A stretch of DNA of 64,000 bases, from contig JAAKBF010000063.1 in assembly GCA_012656075.1 (NCBI GenBank), positions 408,764-472,763 of the forward strand, read 5' to 3'. Positions 22,673 to 33,951 of this stretch are shown piece after piece. Numbering within the stretch: the stretch's first letter is position 1; every line of letters begins with the position of its first letter. The notes under the pieces are model-generated. The model saw only the letters and a program-made list of their open reading frames with translations, had not been told where the DNA came from and did no database searches. Position numbers and translations under genes: made by a program. Source of the DNA: Phytophthora hibernalis (lineage: Eukaryota; Oomycota; Peronosporomycetes; Peronosporales; Peronosporaceae).

Positions 22673-24259
22673 CTAGCTGTTGACTTTTCTATAAGTCGCC
22701 TTCTCGAAGCGCTCACGCTGCATGTTCTTAAGGCGATAACCGTTGCAGAAATCCAGGGCAGTGCCCACCTTGCGGTCTTCCTGTTGCAGTTTCGTGACCA
22801 ACAACCACGAATCGTCTCCACAGCGTAGCCAAATCGACTGGCGCTTCTTTTCAAAGAAAAACATCCCGGGCGATGCTGGTCCGTTGCGAGCCACCTCAGC
22901 CTCCACTATGATGTACATGTATGTTGTGAGCCATAACGGGTGGAAAATGTGAGTTGAAATGGAAACTACATATTTCTGGGGATTTGACAATGACGAGAGA
23001 CTCACCAGATTGCAGTTCATGAGCCAACGGAAGGCGCGCCTCAATAAGTTTGATCACTTTGTTTTTGAACTGGACACTCACGCCCACCGAGTTGCTCAGC
23101 GCCTGCCATCCCTGATTGAAAAATATACACACCAATTAATTGCAAATACATGTAGCAGTCAGTTTGACATCTGTAATCTTACGTGAAAGATAGTGTCGGC
23201 GGATTCGCCAAGCGACATAAATCCGTCCTTGAGCGCGAGCTTGGGGCCTTACAGGCGGTGGCATCGTCTTGCACTTGTGCTGTCTTCTTGCGCGTCGGTA
23301 ACTCCGATAGCGTCTTTACAATGCAATCCGCTCCAAACGCTGCAAGCTCCTTCGCTAGTCTGCGGAGTATTCAAGAATGCAAGGGTTAATCAAATCAAGC
23401 AAGCTCACGGACAGCACGGGCCGTACTCTTGACACTGGATGCCAGGCTTGACATCAAATGGTTCCTGGAGCAGAATGCGCCCCACATCAAAAGCCTTTGG
23501 GTCGATCTCGATCACCGACACACCTGTGGTTGTGTCGCCGTTCAAGAGCGCATGGTGGATCGGCGCAGGCCCACGGTACTATCAAAACACAACCACAACA
23601 GCAATTTGATGAGTTCGACAATCGAAACAATGCGAACTATTTTCAATACCTTCGGTAGCAGTGATGGATGCATGTTAATTGCACCATGATGCAGGTTCTT
23701 CAACATCGGCGGGTGCTGCAAAAATGATCACAAACATTGTCCGTTAGTGTTCATCGCTCGGAACCAACTCCCAGATGACAGCAACACACCAGGAAGTATC
23801 CAAACGACACGACCACTCCCACATCGAAATGGTCCGTCACGGGAAGTCCCAAGTCTTGAGCGACTTGAGGTGCGACGGCGTATCGAATGCTTTGAGTCCG
23901 CAGCGTTGCGCAAACTTCTTGACGGGCACCGGCTCGTCCTTCTTTCGGCCGTACATGGGGCGGTCGGACGGACACACGACTTCAATGTGCTCGATGAGGC
24001 GCTGGCCGTCTTGGTTTTCCTTGCTTTAGAGCATAATCACAATTGGCAATTGCTTAGAACTGCACGAGAGCCACACGATTCCGAGAGATGCGAACCTGTT
24101 GGCGTGCAGTGACTTGAGCGTGGTCAGCGAGACGTCATCAGTACCGAAGAAAAGGACGCGGTATGGAGGATGTCCAGGCGCCGCGAGCGAGAAGCGGCGA
24201 CTGCGCAGCGAGGAGTGGACGCGTCTGGCATGGCTCGGAGCCACTGACGTCAGCAACAT
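22673..24259 (-). CDS. MTFMT: Mitochondrial methionyl-tRNA formyltransferase
   Basis: Formylates initiator Met-tRNA with 10-formyl-tetrahydrofolate in mitochondria. Seven exons are supported by GT..AG sites: 24259-24096, 24023-23790, 23715-23650, 23578-23409, 23359-23183, 23111-23006, 22905-22673. Blocks seen are the N-terminal RVLFFGTDDVSLTTLKSLHA, FDVGVVVSFGYFL, the signature INMHPSLLPK|YRGPAPIHHALLNGD (folate and catalytic Asn/His region), GVSVIEIDPKAFDVGRILLQ and a C-terminal tRNA-binding-like domain ending GTALDFCNGYRLKNMQRERF. A basic Arg/Ser-rich N-terminus fits a mitochondrial presequence. All exon phases match if one base is restored in exon 2 (about 23840, C/G run) and one in exon 5 (GGGG at 23243-23246). 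Otherwise the gene is complete. It is divergent from the membrane-protein gene at 24459, 199 bp away. Confidence 0.9.
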
Positions 24260-24381
24260 CCTTATTCCGGTGTGTCAGAGTAACTATTGCGTAGCCAGGT
24301 TACGGTGGTTACAATCTCGCTGATGATTGGGCGGAACGTTCCGAACCGGATATTCAAACTGAATTCTTGCACTCTCTTCTG

Positions 24382-24392
24382 TCATTTTGCAC
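24382..24392 (+). promoter_or_regulatory. Oomycete-type initiator motif
   Basis: TCATTTTGCAC about 70-75 nt upstream of the ATG at 24459 resembles the oomycete Inr (TCAYTYY-like). It lies in the 199-bp spacer shared with divergent MTFMT. Motif-level evidence only. Confidence 0.35.
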
Positions 24393-24458
24393 ACTCTTCC
24401 GCTGAGGCTCAGAACGGCAGTTAGAGACTCTCGACAGCGTGCGTCAAAGTTGAAGGCG

Positions 24459-25361
24459 ATGAATTCTGCAGGCCACTCGAACCAGCAGCAGACTACGGCT
24501 CCGTCCTCAGCCATTGCGGCCACAGCGACATCAGGCAGTACTCAGGAGGAAGTGCAGACGTCGAATGTGCCGTACCTTGCGGCGCCAACGCCCGACGCAG
24601 CCATGAAAATGCCGTCGACGCTGCCTCCAATCGCAGTCGCTCAGCCTCTGGGCAACATCGGCCAGATCCAGTCGCACCTGCCTGGAGGCAGCAACATCCC
24701 CGTGAACCCGAACGCCCCGCAAGGAATGTACCAGAGCGGACCTGGCAGTGCAGACGCGAACCTGCCGTACGTGACGGTGATGGCCTTAGCTCCGGGAGTC
24801 TCGGGTGACGCTGAGGCCGACAACATGCGCTTTGCGTTCCTGCAAAAGTGCCGCTGGATGGCAGGCTGTCTTCTGGCCTACTACGCAGCGACGTTCCTGT
24901 TTCTGCAGCCGTTCGTGCTGGGAACGCTGGGTCTGCTCACGGCCTTCATGGGCTACCACGGCTCGCGGCCGCCCGTGGACTCGGCGCGACTCAAGTGGCT
25001 GCGCTGGTTCATTTGGGGCAACTACGTCATGCTGATCCTCAACATGTGGCTGCTCATCGTGACGCTCGTGTTCCCGGGGAACGCGTTCAGCTACGTGGAC
25101 AACAGCGAAGACGACAGTGCAGACGACGGCAGCGACAGTTCCAGCAGCTACGAGGGTGAGTATGCCGAGTCGTCGTACTACTACTCCAGCACCAGCGCCA
25201 GTCTCTTCGTGGGACTCCTGGTGGCGGCCAATGCGCTCATGCATCTGCGTTGTCTGCGTACAGCTCAGCTACTGGTCACCGAACTCATCTCCGCTGGAAT
25301 CGACCGTCGAGCAGTTCCCGCTGTGGTGCTCGCGACCTCCAACCCTACCTCTTCCGTCTAA
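24459..25361 (+). CDS. Multi-pass membrane protein of unknown function (300 aa)
   Basis: Intact single-exon gene. The first ATG of the frame (24459) is preferred; further upstream the frame has only non-ATG codons in what is probably the 5' leader. The N-terminal 125 residues are soluble and low-complexity (Gln/Ser/Ala/Pro-rich). Then come about four membrane segments: WMAGCLLAYYAATFLFLQPF, FVLGTLGLLTAFMGY, WFIWGNYVMLILNMWLLIVT and, after an acidic Asp/Ser/Tyr-rich loop (NSEDDSADDGSDSSSSYEGE), ASLFVGLLVAANALMHLRCL. The acidic loop between helices is the most distinctive trait. No family was recognised. There is no signal peptide at the N-terminus, so the first helix would act as the signal anchor. 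Confidence 0.7.
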   Translation: MNSAGHSNQQQTTAPSSAIAATATSGSTQEEVQTSNVPYLAAPTPDAAMKMPSTLPPIAVAQPLGNIGQIQSHLPGGSNIPVNPNAPQGMYQSGPGSADANLPYVTVMALAPGVSGDAEADNMRFAFLQKCRWMAGCLLAYYAATFLFLQPFVLGTLGLLTAFMGYHGSRPPVDSARLKWLRWFIWGNYVMLILNMWLLIVTLVFPGNAFSYVDNSEDDSADDGSDSSSSYEGEYAESSYYYSSTSASLFVGLLVAANALMHLRCLRTAQLLVTELISAGIDRRAVPAVVLATSNPTSSV

Positions 25362-25783
25362 GCCAGACTAGAGTTATAACAAGCTTGTAGCTGGTGTTCG
25401 CGAGTGACTGTAACAATTATAGATTGGTTGGATTTTTATCGCCAAAACAAAAGGATAAAAGAAACGTTTTAAATCGTTTTTTTTACTGAGGTGTAGATTT
25501 TTTAATCAATAATAACGAGCGATCAGTGCTCGATGACACATCAAAAAGGTGCTACAACGACAAACGATGAGTTTAAGGGGGTATTTAAAATATCATTTAA
25601 GACCAAAAAGATCAAAATAACTAACCAGTTGGTTTTAAAAAACAATTTTTCATAAAATACCATTCTATAGTAACAATACAGCAGTGGTTTTTGCTATTGT
25701 TGTTGAACCTTTCATACAGCATATATAACCTATGTTCACGCCGAATAATGCACCACAAAGCAAATTATCCTCCGCGTGGCAAC
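25362..25783. other. AT-rich spacer, no gene
   Basis: The spacer between the membrane-protein gene and SPCS3 contains T-runs and A-runs and no supported coding sequence. It probably holds the 3' end of one gene and the promoter of the next. Confidence 0.5.
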
Positions 25784-26390
25784 ATGTACTCGGTCTGGAC
25801 GCGCGAACGCCGTGTTCTTCACGTCGCTCATGGCGCTGGCCGTCATGTGCACGCTCACGGCCGTCAGCACGTTCCTGCACGAGCCCACACCGGTTGTTCG
25901 CCGCTTGGAGCTCTCAAGATCCACTCGCTGCGCAACTACCGGGACAAGGCGGACCGCGCCACGCTCTCGTTCAACCTGGACGCCGGTAACTGCTATTATA
26001 CTGTAGAATATGCTCTTTAACTGCGTGCTAACCAACATTTGTGTGGCAGACCTGAGCTCCGTCTTCAACTGGAACGTCAAGCAGATCTTTGTGTACGTCA
26101 TGGCCGAGTTCGAGAGCACCAGCAACGCGCGCAACCAGGTGGTCGTGTGGGACAAGATCGTGCAGACCAAGGAGGCCGCCAGTGTGCTGCAATTCCAGGA
26201 CGAGGGCGTCAAGTACTTCCTGGCCGACCAGCACGACGAGCTGCGTGGCGCCAACGTCACGCTTAGTCTCCAGTGGGACGTCATGCCCGTGTGCGGCCGC
26301 CTCTTCGTGCACTCGAGCGACGTCCAGGCGAGCTTCGACCTGCCGGACAAGTACCAGGGCAAGGCGCCCAAGGCTGGCGGCCGCTTCTAG
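25784..26390 (+). CDS. SPCS3: Signal peptidase complex subunit 3
   Basis: Essential subunit of the ER signal peptidase complex (Spc3/SPC22-23 family), a type II membrane protein with a lumenal domain. The start ATG is at 25784 (MYSVWTR). Seen are the N-terminal signal-anchor (ANAVFFTSLMALAVMCTLTA), FNLDADLSSVFNWNVKQIFV (conserved family core), VYVMAEFESTSNARNQVVVW, VWDKIV and YFLADQHDELRGANVTLSLQ, ending in GGRF. One intron (25986-26049, 64 nt) splits LDA|DLSS with correct phase. Two single bases are missing in exon 1 relative to the family frame, near 25801-25806 and near 25911-25914. Length (about 180 aa) is normal. Convergent with the next gene, with 163 bp between stops. Confidence 0.88.
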
Positions 26391-26553
26391 AGAGGTGGGA
26401 GCACCGGAGACTTTTCTACTGTAGACGGCAGTCACAAAACGCTCATTTCAACTCCAAGGCCGTCTACGTGTCTGTCTGATTGTCTACTGTGGTGGTGGCT
26501 GGTCGTGGAACATACTCTTGTCGAGCTCACTCACTTTTTATGTTACTGCATGT

Positions 26554-29503
26554 TCATTTGTTTTCAAAGCGGGCGCGCAGAGCAGCTACGCCGGAAAGTG
26601 TCGTCGTCTCCTTCTTCTTCTCCGGGGTGGGTGGTGGCTCCAGTGGCGCAGCGGCAGACGGAGAGGCCGACCCGGTTGCGTCGCTCTGCGCGCGGGTCAG
26701 CGATACAAAACTGATGTTGCCGCCGGAGTTCTCCTTGCGTCGCTGCTTCATCCGCGCAGCGATGGTTTTGATTTGGTCTATCCCGCTTGAGGTGCTGGCA
26801 GCGGTGCGACTGCTATTAAACATCTGCTCGTTCGCGGCCGTTAGCACGGATGTGTCGATGCTGGCGACGGACCGCGCCTTGTGGAGTTTCCTGTGTCGCC
26901 TTCTCTCGGACCTTGCATTACCATTCTCATCCATGGCGATTCCGTGCTCATTCCGCGAGGCGTAATGACTCCCGTGTGTAGGTGGCAGTTCCTCACGAGA
27001 AGCAAGAAAAACGTTATCCGTTGATCGGTGTCGCAACAGAATTGGCCCTGATGATGGCGGCGGGGACCTGGTGGTAGTGGAGGCTGCCTGTGCTCTGATC
27101 TTGCTTGTACTGCTGTTGTCGCAGTTGACGCTTCCGCATCCACTTCCTCTTCTTCTTCTTCGTGAATACGGAGGCTCAAAGGGATGCTGCGCGCTAGTCG
27201 TAGTTGGTCGTTAAACTTGCGCGAGTTTTTGCGGCGCTTCATCAATTTATCCTTTTGCTTGTCGCTGGTCTCGTCGTCAATGCCAAGGATCGACGGAGTA
27301 GGTTCGTCCTCTGAAGTGGAGGCGGAAGCAGCTGACGCACCAAACAGGTTTTCCCAGGATTCATCCCCCTCTTCACCAACTACTGTAGACGCAATCATCT
27401 TCATCTCTTCGAGATCGCGCACACTACCAACGTAGGACGCTGTAGTTGAGCCCTCAATCACTGTCGTAGCATTCGATGCGGTCGATTCACCACGCCCACG
27501 ACCAAACTTTGACACGCTGCCATCGGCACCAGCACTGCTAATACCACCACCACTCGAGAATGACGACCAGTCAGGAAGGGTGAAGGAAGTGAACTGAACA
27601 TCGGCAGTTCGCGTAGCAGGAACTCTACTGCTGCTGCGATCGGAAATCTCACTGTCGCGCTCCGAAGGACGCTGCCAGTCGTCATCTTCCAGCCCCACAG
27701 GCTCCTCTCGTTTTTCTTCGTAGTCGTCCTCCTGTGACCGCTCCAGTGCCATACCTTGAACCGACGATAGCAGGCTGATGCGCTGTTCTTCACCCAATTC
27801 GTAGGCAAAGCATACGTTGCGTGCGTATTGAAGTAGTTGTCGCCGAGTAAAACCAAAGCTGGAGAGGTGATACAAGTAAGCCAACGCTTGACCGAAAACG
27901 AGGTTGTGCACCTCCAACACCTTCTGTGCACGTTCAGAATCCGCTACGAAATACCATGGCGTGTCCATTGACGTCTTGCTAAGTTCTTCAGCCACACTTT
28001 CCAACAAAGCATCTCCCCAGAACGCAGCTACACGCCAAGCCGCGTGATCTTTCAGTGTTGCGTGAAGATACTCTTGCCCGTCCTTGCTGGTTTTTCGGTA
28101 GAACGTCTGCAACATATTCATGAGATGTTTTGTGGTACGTGTGTCATGTTGAGCAAGACAAGCATCCAACAACAAACGCAGCGCAGTCGAAAGTCTTGAA
28201 AATCCTTCGCGTGAAAGCTCACGATCGTGGGATCTTTGGTGCGTTAGGCAATCTAGTATCACCCGTCGCACAACTCCCAACCGATACATCGACTGTGTGG
28301 TCGAAGCGGAAGCATCTGTAAATTTCCCGCGGTGTTTCGACGAAGGACCAGTAGTACCTGAAGTGGTTGATACAGTCGACGGTAAAAGAGCTGCCTCGGG
28401 CTCTACGAAGCAACTCGACACGAAGTCCTTGATAACTTCAACGTCCTTCTCGGACACCCCGGAGGCCTTCAGTTTGGCTATATCCTCTTGAGAACTTGAA
28501 ACAGCTAAGTAGCTGTCTGGCTCCGCTGATTGTCGTGACTGCTGCTCGTAGCGCCAAGAAACGCGATGCCACTCCATCAAGCACAACGCCTTGGCGTGCC
28601 GATGCGTCAGCTCGGGCGTCATACTATCCACGATATACTGCTGCACGACGGAGTCGCGGTCCATGGCCTTGAGAGTCCGCTGCAAATCCGCCATGGCCTC
28701 AATCTCTGCCTGTAAAATCGCCACTTTGGTCTCCACGAACTGTCCGATGACAATCAGCAACGTATCCAGCCGATCCTCCTCCACACTCTGCGAGAGCTCG
28801 GAGGCTTCTTCCACGACTTCGTCTCTCCTGGCAATTGCACTGAACAGCATCGTCCTCGCATCGTCGTACTCAGCGCCAGCAGCCTCGTCCTCTCCAAAAG
28901 CATTGGAGAAACGGTACTGTGCCAGTTGGAACGCTCGCTTCACCTCTGGGTTGTTGGGTTGCACCTGGTACGTGGCTTCGTTGGCCGCCAAGACGGTTTT
29001 CCAGTGCGCCAGCTCGTCCGCAGCTCGAGAGACGCGCGTCCTGGCTTTCCCCATCTTCTTCTCGGCCACCTGCACGTCCGTCACACAGCGCTGCACCAAG
29101 TTGTACACGTCTCTGGCCCAGCGTCTCGACTTGCCGGATTGCTCGAGGGGCTTGGTCATTTCCAGGTAGGCCTTACTGGCAGCCAAGTGCTTGGTGCCCA
29201 GCACCTGGTTGTACGTGCGCATCTGCGAGAAGAAGTCCTGGAAGCACGACTGGGCCACCTCCTGCGGCTGCAGCGTCGACAGACACGCGTCACTCAAGTG
29301 CGTCTGCGCCACCATGTGCTGTGTGGCCGACGCCGCCTTCAGGTACTTGCGCAGCTGCTTGCGCACCTTCACGCCGCTCTCCACGCGCTCACTGGCGCGT
29401 ACGAACGGACCTGGCGGAAGGAGGGCGCGCCTGAACCTCCGTGCGCTGGGGTAGGGCGCTCTCCCAACATGTAGGGCGGCGCAGGGACCATGGTCGTGGC
29501 CAT
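26554..29503 (-). CDS. BAR-like coiled-coil and SBF2-domain protein
   Basis: Large minus-strand gene, about 980 codons. The start is best placed at ATG 29503 (MATTMVPAPPYMLGERP), with one base missing near 29393 to join the main frame. Residues of about 70-290 form a long helical region (RRWARDVYNLVQRC, EKKMGKARTRVSRAADEL, ETKVAILQAEIEAMADLQ) of BAR/F-BAR type, suited to binding curved membranes. The middle (about 28230-27740) matches the SBF2 domain shared by KIAA0513 and MTMR5/13-type proteins: WRVAAFWGDALLESVAEEL, KVLEVHNLVFGQALAYLYHL and RRQLLQYARNVCFAYELG. The tail is Ser/Glu-rich; in a different frame it ends VAALRARFENK at 26554, so a frameshift or unseen intron lies near 27000-27130. 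A membrane-trafficking role is inferred from domain type. Confidence 0.7.
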
Positions 29504-30035
29504 GGTAGAGCTGAAGCGGACGGACGTGGGGCTGAGGCTGCGGTGGCGTAGGGCGGTCGGAAGCAGCCGTCGAGGGAGGGACGAGGAGGACGAGGAGGAG
29601 GGCGCGTCGGACGCGGAACTGCTGCGTCGACGTCGCCTTCGCCTGATTGAGGGTAGAAGGCGAGTAGAGAGGGGACGCATGTACCTAACGTAAGCGACCG
29701 GTTTAACGTACGTGTGTTGAGGATTGCAACTTGCTTGATGGGCCATCATCACCCATCACGCGAAGATGCTGTGCTATGCTGCGCATGGAGAGCTCAGTGT
29801 CGTGGATTGTTCGCGTCATTGTGGGGTTGTGAGGCTTGGTTGAAGTGACCTGCTGGATGCTGGACAGGCATTTGTACACTGCTTGTTAGGACCGTAAACT
29901 ATCGAGAGTTCTACAGTAGCCTGGGGTGTATGTCGTTGCCTTTATTGTCGCTTTACTGCCTGCGCTCACTCTGTTCTAAGTCTCTGTGTCTTCAGTATCT
30001 CACTCCGTCCAGGGTGCGCCAGAACGCAGCGACGC

Positions 30036-30783
30036 TTAATCCTGGCGCGACTGCAGCTTCTTCGACGTGATACCCTTGGGTGTGATGATGTGCACGACGG
30101 CGCCCCAGCCAGAGAGTGCGTCGCGGTTGCAGGCGGACAGCAGACACTGTGACAGCGTCTCGAACAGGTCCTCCTCCTCCATGTCGGGCTTGTACATGGA
30201 CTCGCACATGCCGTAGAGCGCCTCCTCCATGGTGCCGGCCACCACAAAGTCCTTGGTCATCATCTCGCAGCCGAGACAGTCCATGCTGGACAGGAAGGGC
30301 TGGTTGTCCTCTGTGAGGCCGGCGATCACGGGCTCCACGAACCACGGGCCGAAACGCTTCTCGTACATCATGGACGATAGCAGCGCGCTCAGCGTCTTGG
30401 GCTTGATCTCGCGCTCCTCGTCCATCTTGTACATGTTGAGCTTGAACTTGAGCAGCTGCGACACGGACTGCACGTCGGTAGCGAGACCCGCCAGGCCCAG
30501 GAACGCCTTGTCCGTGACGCGGAAGACCTTCTGGAAGTCCATGGCCACCGTCTGCGCCTGCATGCCTAGTCTCGTATCACTGGAGGGTTGCACGATGCAA
30601 TAACGTTAGCAGTAGCAACTATTAGAATAAAGTAAATGTGGAGCGTACCAAGCAATGCCGACGCAATCTTTGCCGGCCATGGCGATGATCGCCGCTCCGT
30701 TGTACGACAGGATTGACTGCAGACAGACATAGGTGGGCAGAGTAAGTAGGTTTACAGGCGAGCTGCAGACGGCCACGCACCAT
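30036..30783 (-). CDS. PSMB3: 20S proteasome subunit beta type-3
   Basis: Non-catalytic beta3 (C10) subunit of the 20S proteasome core. Three exons: the initiator ATG alone in exon 1 (30783-30781, followed by GTGCGT), exon 2 30716-30649 (SILSYNGAAIIAMAGKDCVG) and exon 3 30579-30036. Seen are DTRLGMQAQTVAMDFQKVF, LGLAGLATDVQSVSQLLKFK, RFGPWFVEPVIAGL and SMDCLGCEMMTKDFVVAGT, ending SKKLQSRQD. The family lacks the N-terminal catalytic Thr, as here. Length of about 204 aa is typical. All phases fit and no frame error is present, which makes it a useful quality control for this stretch. Divergent from U2SURP across 232 bp. Confidence 0.95.
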
Positions 30784-30999
30784 GATGTCTTCGCTTCTTC
30801 CGTAAGATTTCTCTTCCTGTTTGGAGGAGGGGGATAGATCTGGCAACTATTCCTTCAAATCTAGCCCCATTTGAAGCGTTCACTGGTGCTATTACCAATG
30901 TAGCCTTGGTATAATTCGTGTTCTCAACTTCTCTTATATTGCAAATATAACACTTACAATAGAATATATTACAATTCGGTAGACCTGACAAAGGCTGCA

Positions 31000-31012
31000 C
31001 TCATTTCCGCAT
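31000..31012 (+). promoter_or_regulatory. Oomycete initiator motif upstream of U2SURP
   Basis: CTCATTTCCGCAT, 4-16 nt before the ATG at 31016, matches the oomycete Inr core (TCAYTYYNCA). The very short leader this implies is common in oomycetes. Motif-level evidence only. Confidence 0.4.
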
Positions 31013-31015
31013 CGG

Positions 31016-33951
31016 ATGGGTCGGGGGCACTTGAGTCGCGCGGAGGAGGAGGAGGACGCGGCGCCGCGGTCCCAGCCGCAGCTGCCGTGGGGCATGGAGA
31101 AGACGGAGATGCAGCCGAGTTCGCTCACGGCGCTGACCGACGACAAGCTGGCGCGCTTCGTGCTGGGCCACCAGAAGAAGACCAAGTTCCAGAAGGTTTG
31201 CAGCTAATTCGTAGCTCGTAGCTTCTCGATACTCACAGAGCAGCCAACCACCTGCAGGAGCGAGAAGACCGAGAGGCCAAGAAGCGCCAGGCGGACGAGG
31301 AGGCGGCCAAGATCTACGCGACGTTCGTGGCGTCCTTCGACAACGAGGACGAGACGCAGGGCAAGGCGTTCGTGCGTGGAGGAGCCACCCAGAGCAGTCG
31401 TCAGTCTGCGAGTCAGAGTGGAGATGTGTACAGACTCAAGGCCAAGGAGGCGGCAACTGGTGTAGGTAAGAAGGTGTCGGAGATGGACAAAATGCTGCAG
31501 GAGATCAAGCAGAAGGACCGGAGTCAGACCCTGCAGAGACCCAAGAAGCGACGCGCCATCGACGAGTTTATGCAGGAAATGAAGGAGCGCGGCCCTGCGC
31601 CAGTGTCGATGGAAGGTGTTGGTGTGGAGAAAGGGTCGTTCGACACTGGAGACCCGGAGACGACGAATTTGTATGTGGGAATCTGGCGCCCACTGTCACG
31701 GAGGAATCACTGCAGGTGCGTTGCAGTAATGATTTGGTTGTTGAGGTGAGCTGACGACTGTACCGGTACTGCTAGGCGGAGTTTGGACGCTTTGGAGACG
31801 TGTACTCAGTGAAGATCATGTGGCCGCGATCTGATGAGGAGCGTGCACGCAGACGCAACTGCGGATTTGTTAGTTTCTATGAGCGACGCGATGCTGACGA
31901 CGCTCGTATCAATTTGAGCAACAAGGAGGTGCGTGCACTATTGTATCACCCCTCTCGTTTTATCGCCTCACGTGTTCATAACCACGCTGCTGCAGTTGGA
32001 AGGCCAGCCAATGATTGTCGGGTGGAGCAAGGCTGTTAAGATTCAGCCTCGGGCTCGCGCACCTGGACTATTATCTCCCTCGGTGGTGACTCCTTCACCA
32101 GTTGTTACTGCTACACCCATTGTCCCTACTCTTACTGGGAAGCAGACTGTTGCGATCGAGATACCCGCGGATGAAGAGATGCGGCAGCGTGTGGATCACC
32201 TCGCTCATTACGTAGCGGCGGACGGACTCCATTTTGAAAATGCTGTGCGTATGCGGGAAGCGAACAACAAGGCTGAATATGGGTTTCTTTTCGAGCCGCA
32301 GTCACCCATTGCACTGTACTATCGTTGGCGAGTTTACTCCTTTGCGGTGGGAGATGATGATTACTCGTGGCGAGAAACCTCGTTTCAGATGACCACTGAC
32401 GGTCCTCTTTGGATGCCACCTAAAATGCCCCCTCAGTCGCATGGGGGCAGGAGAAGTGGCTCTGCATCTCGATCTTCTGGTCGGCTTAGCTACCATGGCA
32501 ACAGTCCCGTATCATCTCGGCGAAATTACAGTAGAAGTTACAGTCGTAGTAGATCCCGAAGCTTCAGTACAAGTCCAAGGAGATCTCGTGGGCGAAGCCG
32601 AAGTGGAAGTCGCCATCGTTCACGTAGTAGATCAAACAGCTCCGATGATGACCGTGACGATAGAAGAAGGCGCCGACGCAAGCGCCGCATTCGCAGTCGA
32701 AGTCAAAGCCGTGATCGTCGAAGTCGGTCGTGGTCCTCTGATGAGTCAAGCTCACGAAAGCGTTTCCGTCGCTCGAGTTCGCGTTCACCACCACGTAGAG
32801 AAGGTAGCGATGGCCGTCGGCATAGTGACAGCCATCGTGATAGGAGTACCAGACAGGTTGATGAGCGAACAGGCCGCGGACAAGGTTTTGATGACAAGGA
32901 TGAAAAGCTGCTGACTGGGCAACAAATTGCACGTGCGCGAGACATGGAACGTGGTCGGGAGCGCAGTCGCCTGTCAAGCGATGATTATAATGATTTTCAG
33001 AAGTTGCTGGACGGCCTGACATTGGAGAGAGAGTCTGTAAAGAAGACGATGGGCTTCGCCTTGGATAATTCAGAGGCGGCAGTGGACCTCGTCGGCATCA
33101 TGCTGGCGTCGTTTAAGAGCTTGATTTCCTCAGGTTTGGCACTGGTTGGCCTATTGTACGTGACATCCGACATTTTGCACAACAGTTCGGCTGCTGTGCA
33201 GAATGCCTCGCTTTTCCGAACGACATTTCAAGAGTGTCTGCCAGAAATAATGGATACGCTGCGTATTGCCCACAAGAATATCGGTGGTCGCATGTCTGCG
33301 AATGCTATGAAGGAGAAAGTCATGAGTGTGTTGACCGCGTGGGAAAGTTGGAGTTTATTCCCACCGGCCGTGCTCGTTGGACTTCATGCTACATTTCTGA
33401 GAAAGGTGGAAGAGGATGAATACGTTGCCGCACGCAGCCTCGCGTTTGAAGGCATCGGAGAAACAGACCTAGAGCGACTACGGAAAACGTGTCGACAATC
33501 AGGAATCATGGCCACGGGAGACGCGAAGCAGTTGGTAGCTCGGCTGCAGTGGCTCAAGGAGTTTACTTCTCCGACTACTGCAAAAGAGCAGACTGTGAAT
33601 ACAAAAACACCCGATGCTCTGCCAAACAGTGAAGCTGTCACTTCAGGCGTACCAAAGAATGACGCGAACGGCTCAACAGAAACTCAGCTTAAGCAAGTGG
33701 ATAAAGATGACGAAAACGATTTGGACGGCGATCCGATCGATGAAGACGATTTAGACGGAGACCGTATTGATGGAGAGCCAATAGAAGATGGTGACAATGA
33801 AGTTGATGGTGAGCCGATGGATGAGGAAGCACTGGACAGTGCTCTTGACAGCGATGTAGCTGGAGACGAACTGGATGGGGAGCCACTTTATGACGATGAC
33901 TTGGATGGAGTTCCGATCGATGAAGAAGCTTTGGATGGGGAGCCGATTTAG
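31016..33951 (+). CDS. U2SURP: U2 snRNP-associated SURP protein (SR140)
   Basis: Spliceosomal U2 snRNP-associated factor. Four exons: 31016-31195, 31258-31715, 31776-31928, 31996-33951 (introns 60-67 nt). Domains in order: N-terminal ALTDDKLARFVLGHQKKTKF; an RRM with RNP2 TNLYVG.., RNP1 RNCGFVSFYERRDADDA and GQPMIVGWSKAV; a SURP module (RVDHLAHYVAADGLHFENAV, FLFEPQSPIALYYRWRVYSF); an RS domain (RRNYSRSYSRSRSRSFSTSP); a CID/RPR-type helical domain (LSSDDYNDFQKLLDGLTLER, LYVTSDILHNSS); and an acidic C-terminus repeating LDGxPIDE, as in animal SR140. One A is missing at 31679-31681 inside RNP2, where GGA-A-TCTGG should give VGNLAP. In many SR140 proteins the RS region is C-terminal; here a long RS block sits between SURP and CID. 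Confidence 0.93.

Noticed and set aside
24387..24458. Upstream extension of the membrane-protein frame
   Set aside because: It would have to start on TTG and overlaps the initiator-like motif; the first ATG at 24459 is preferred.
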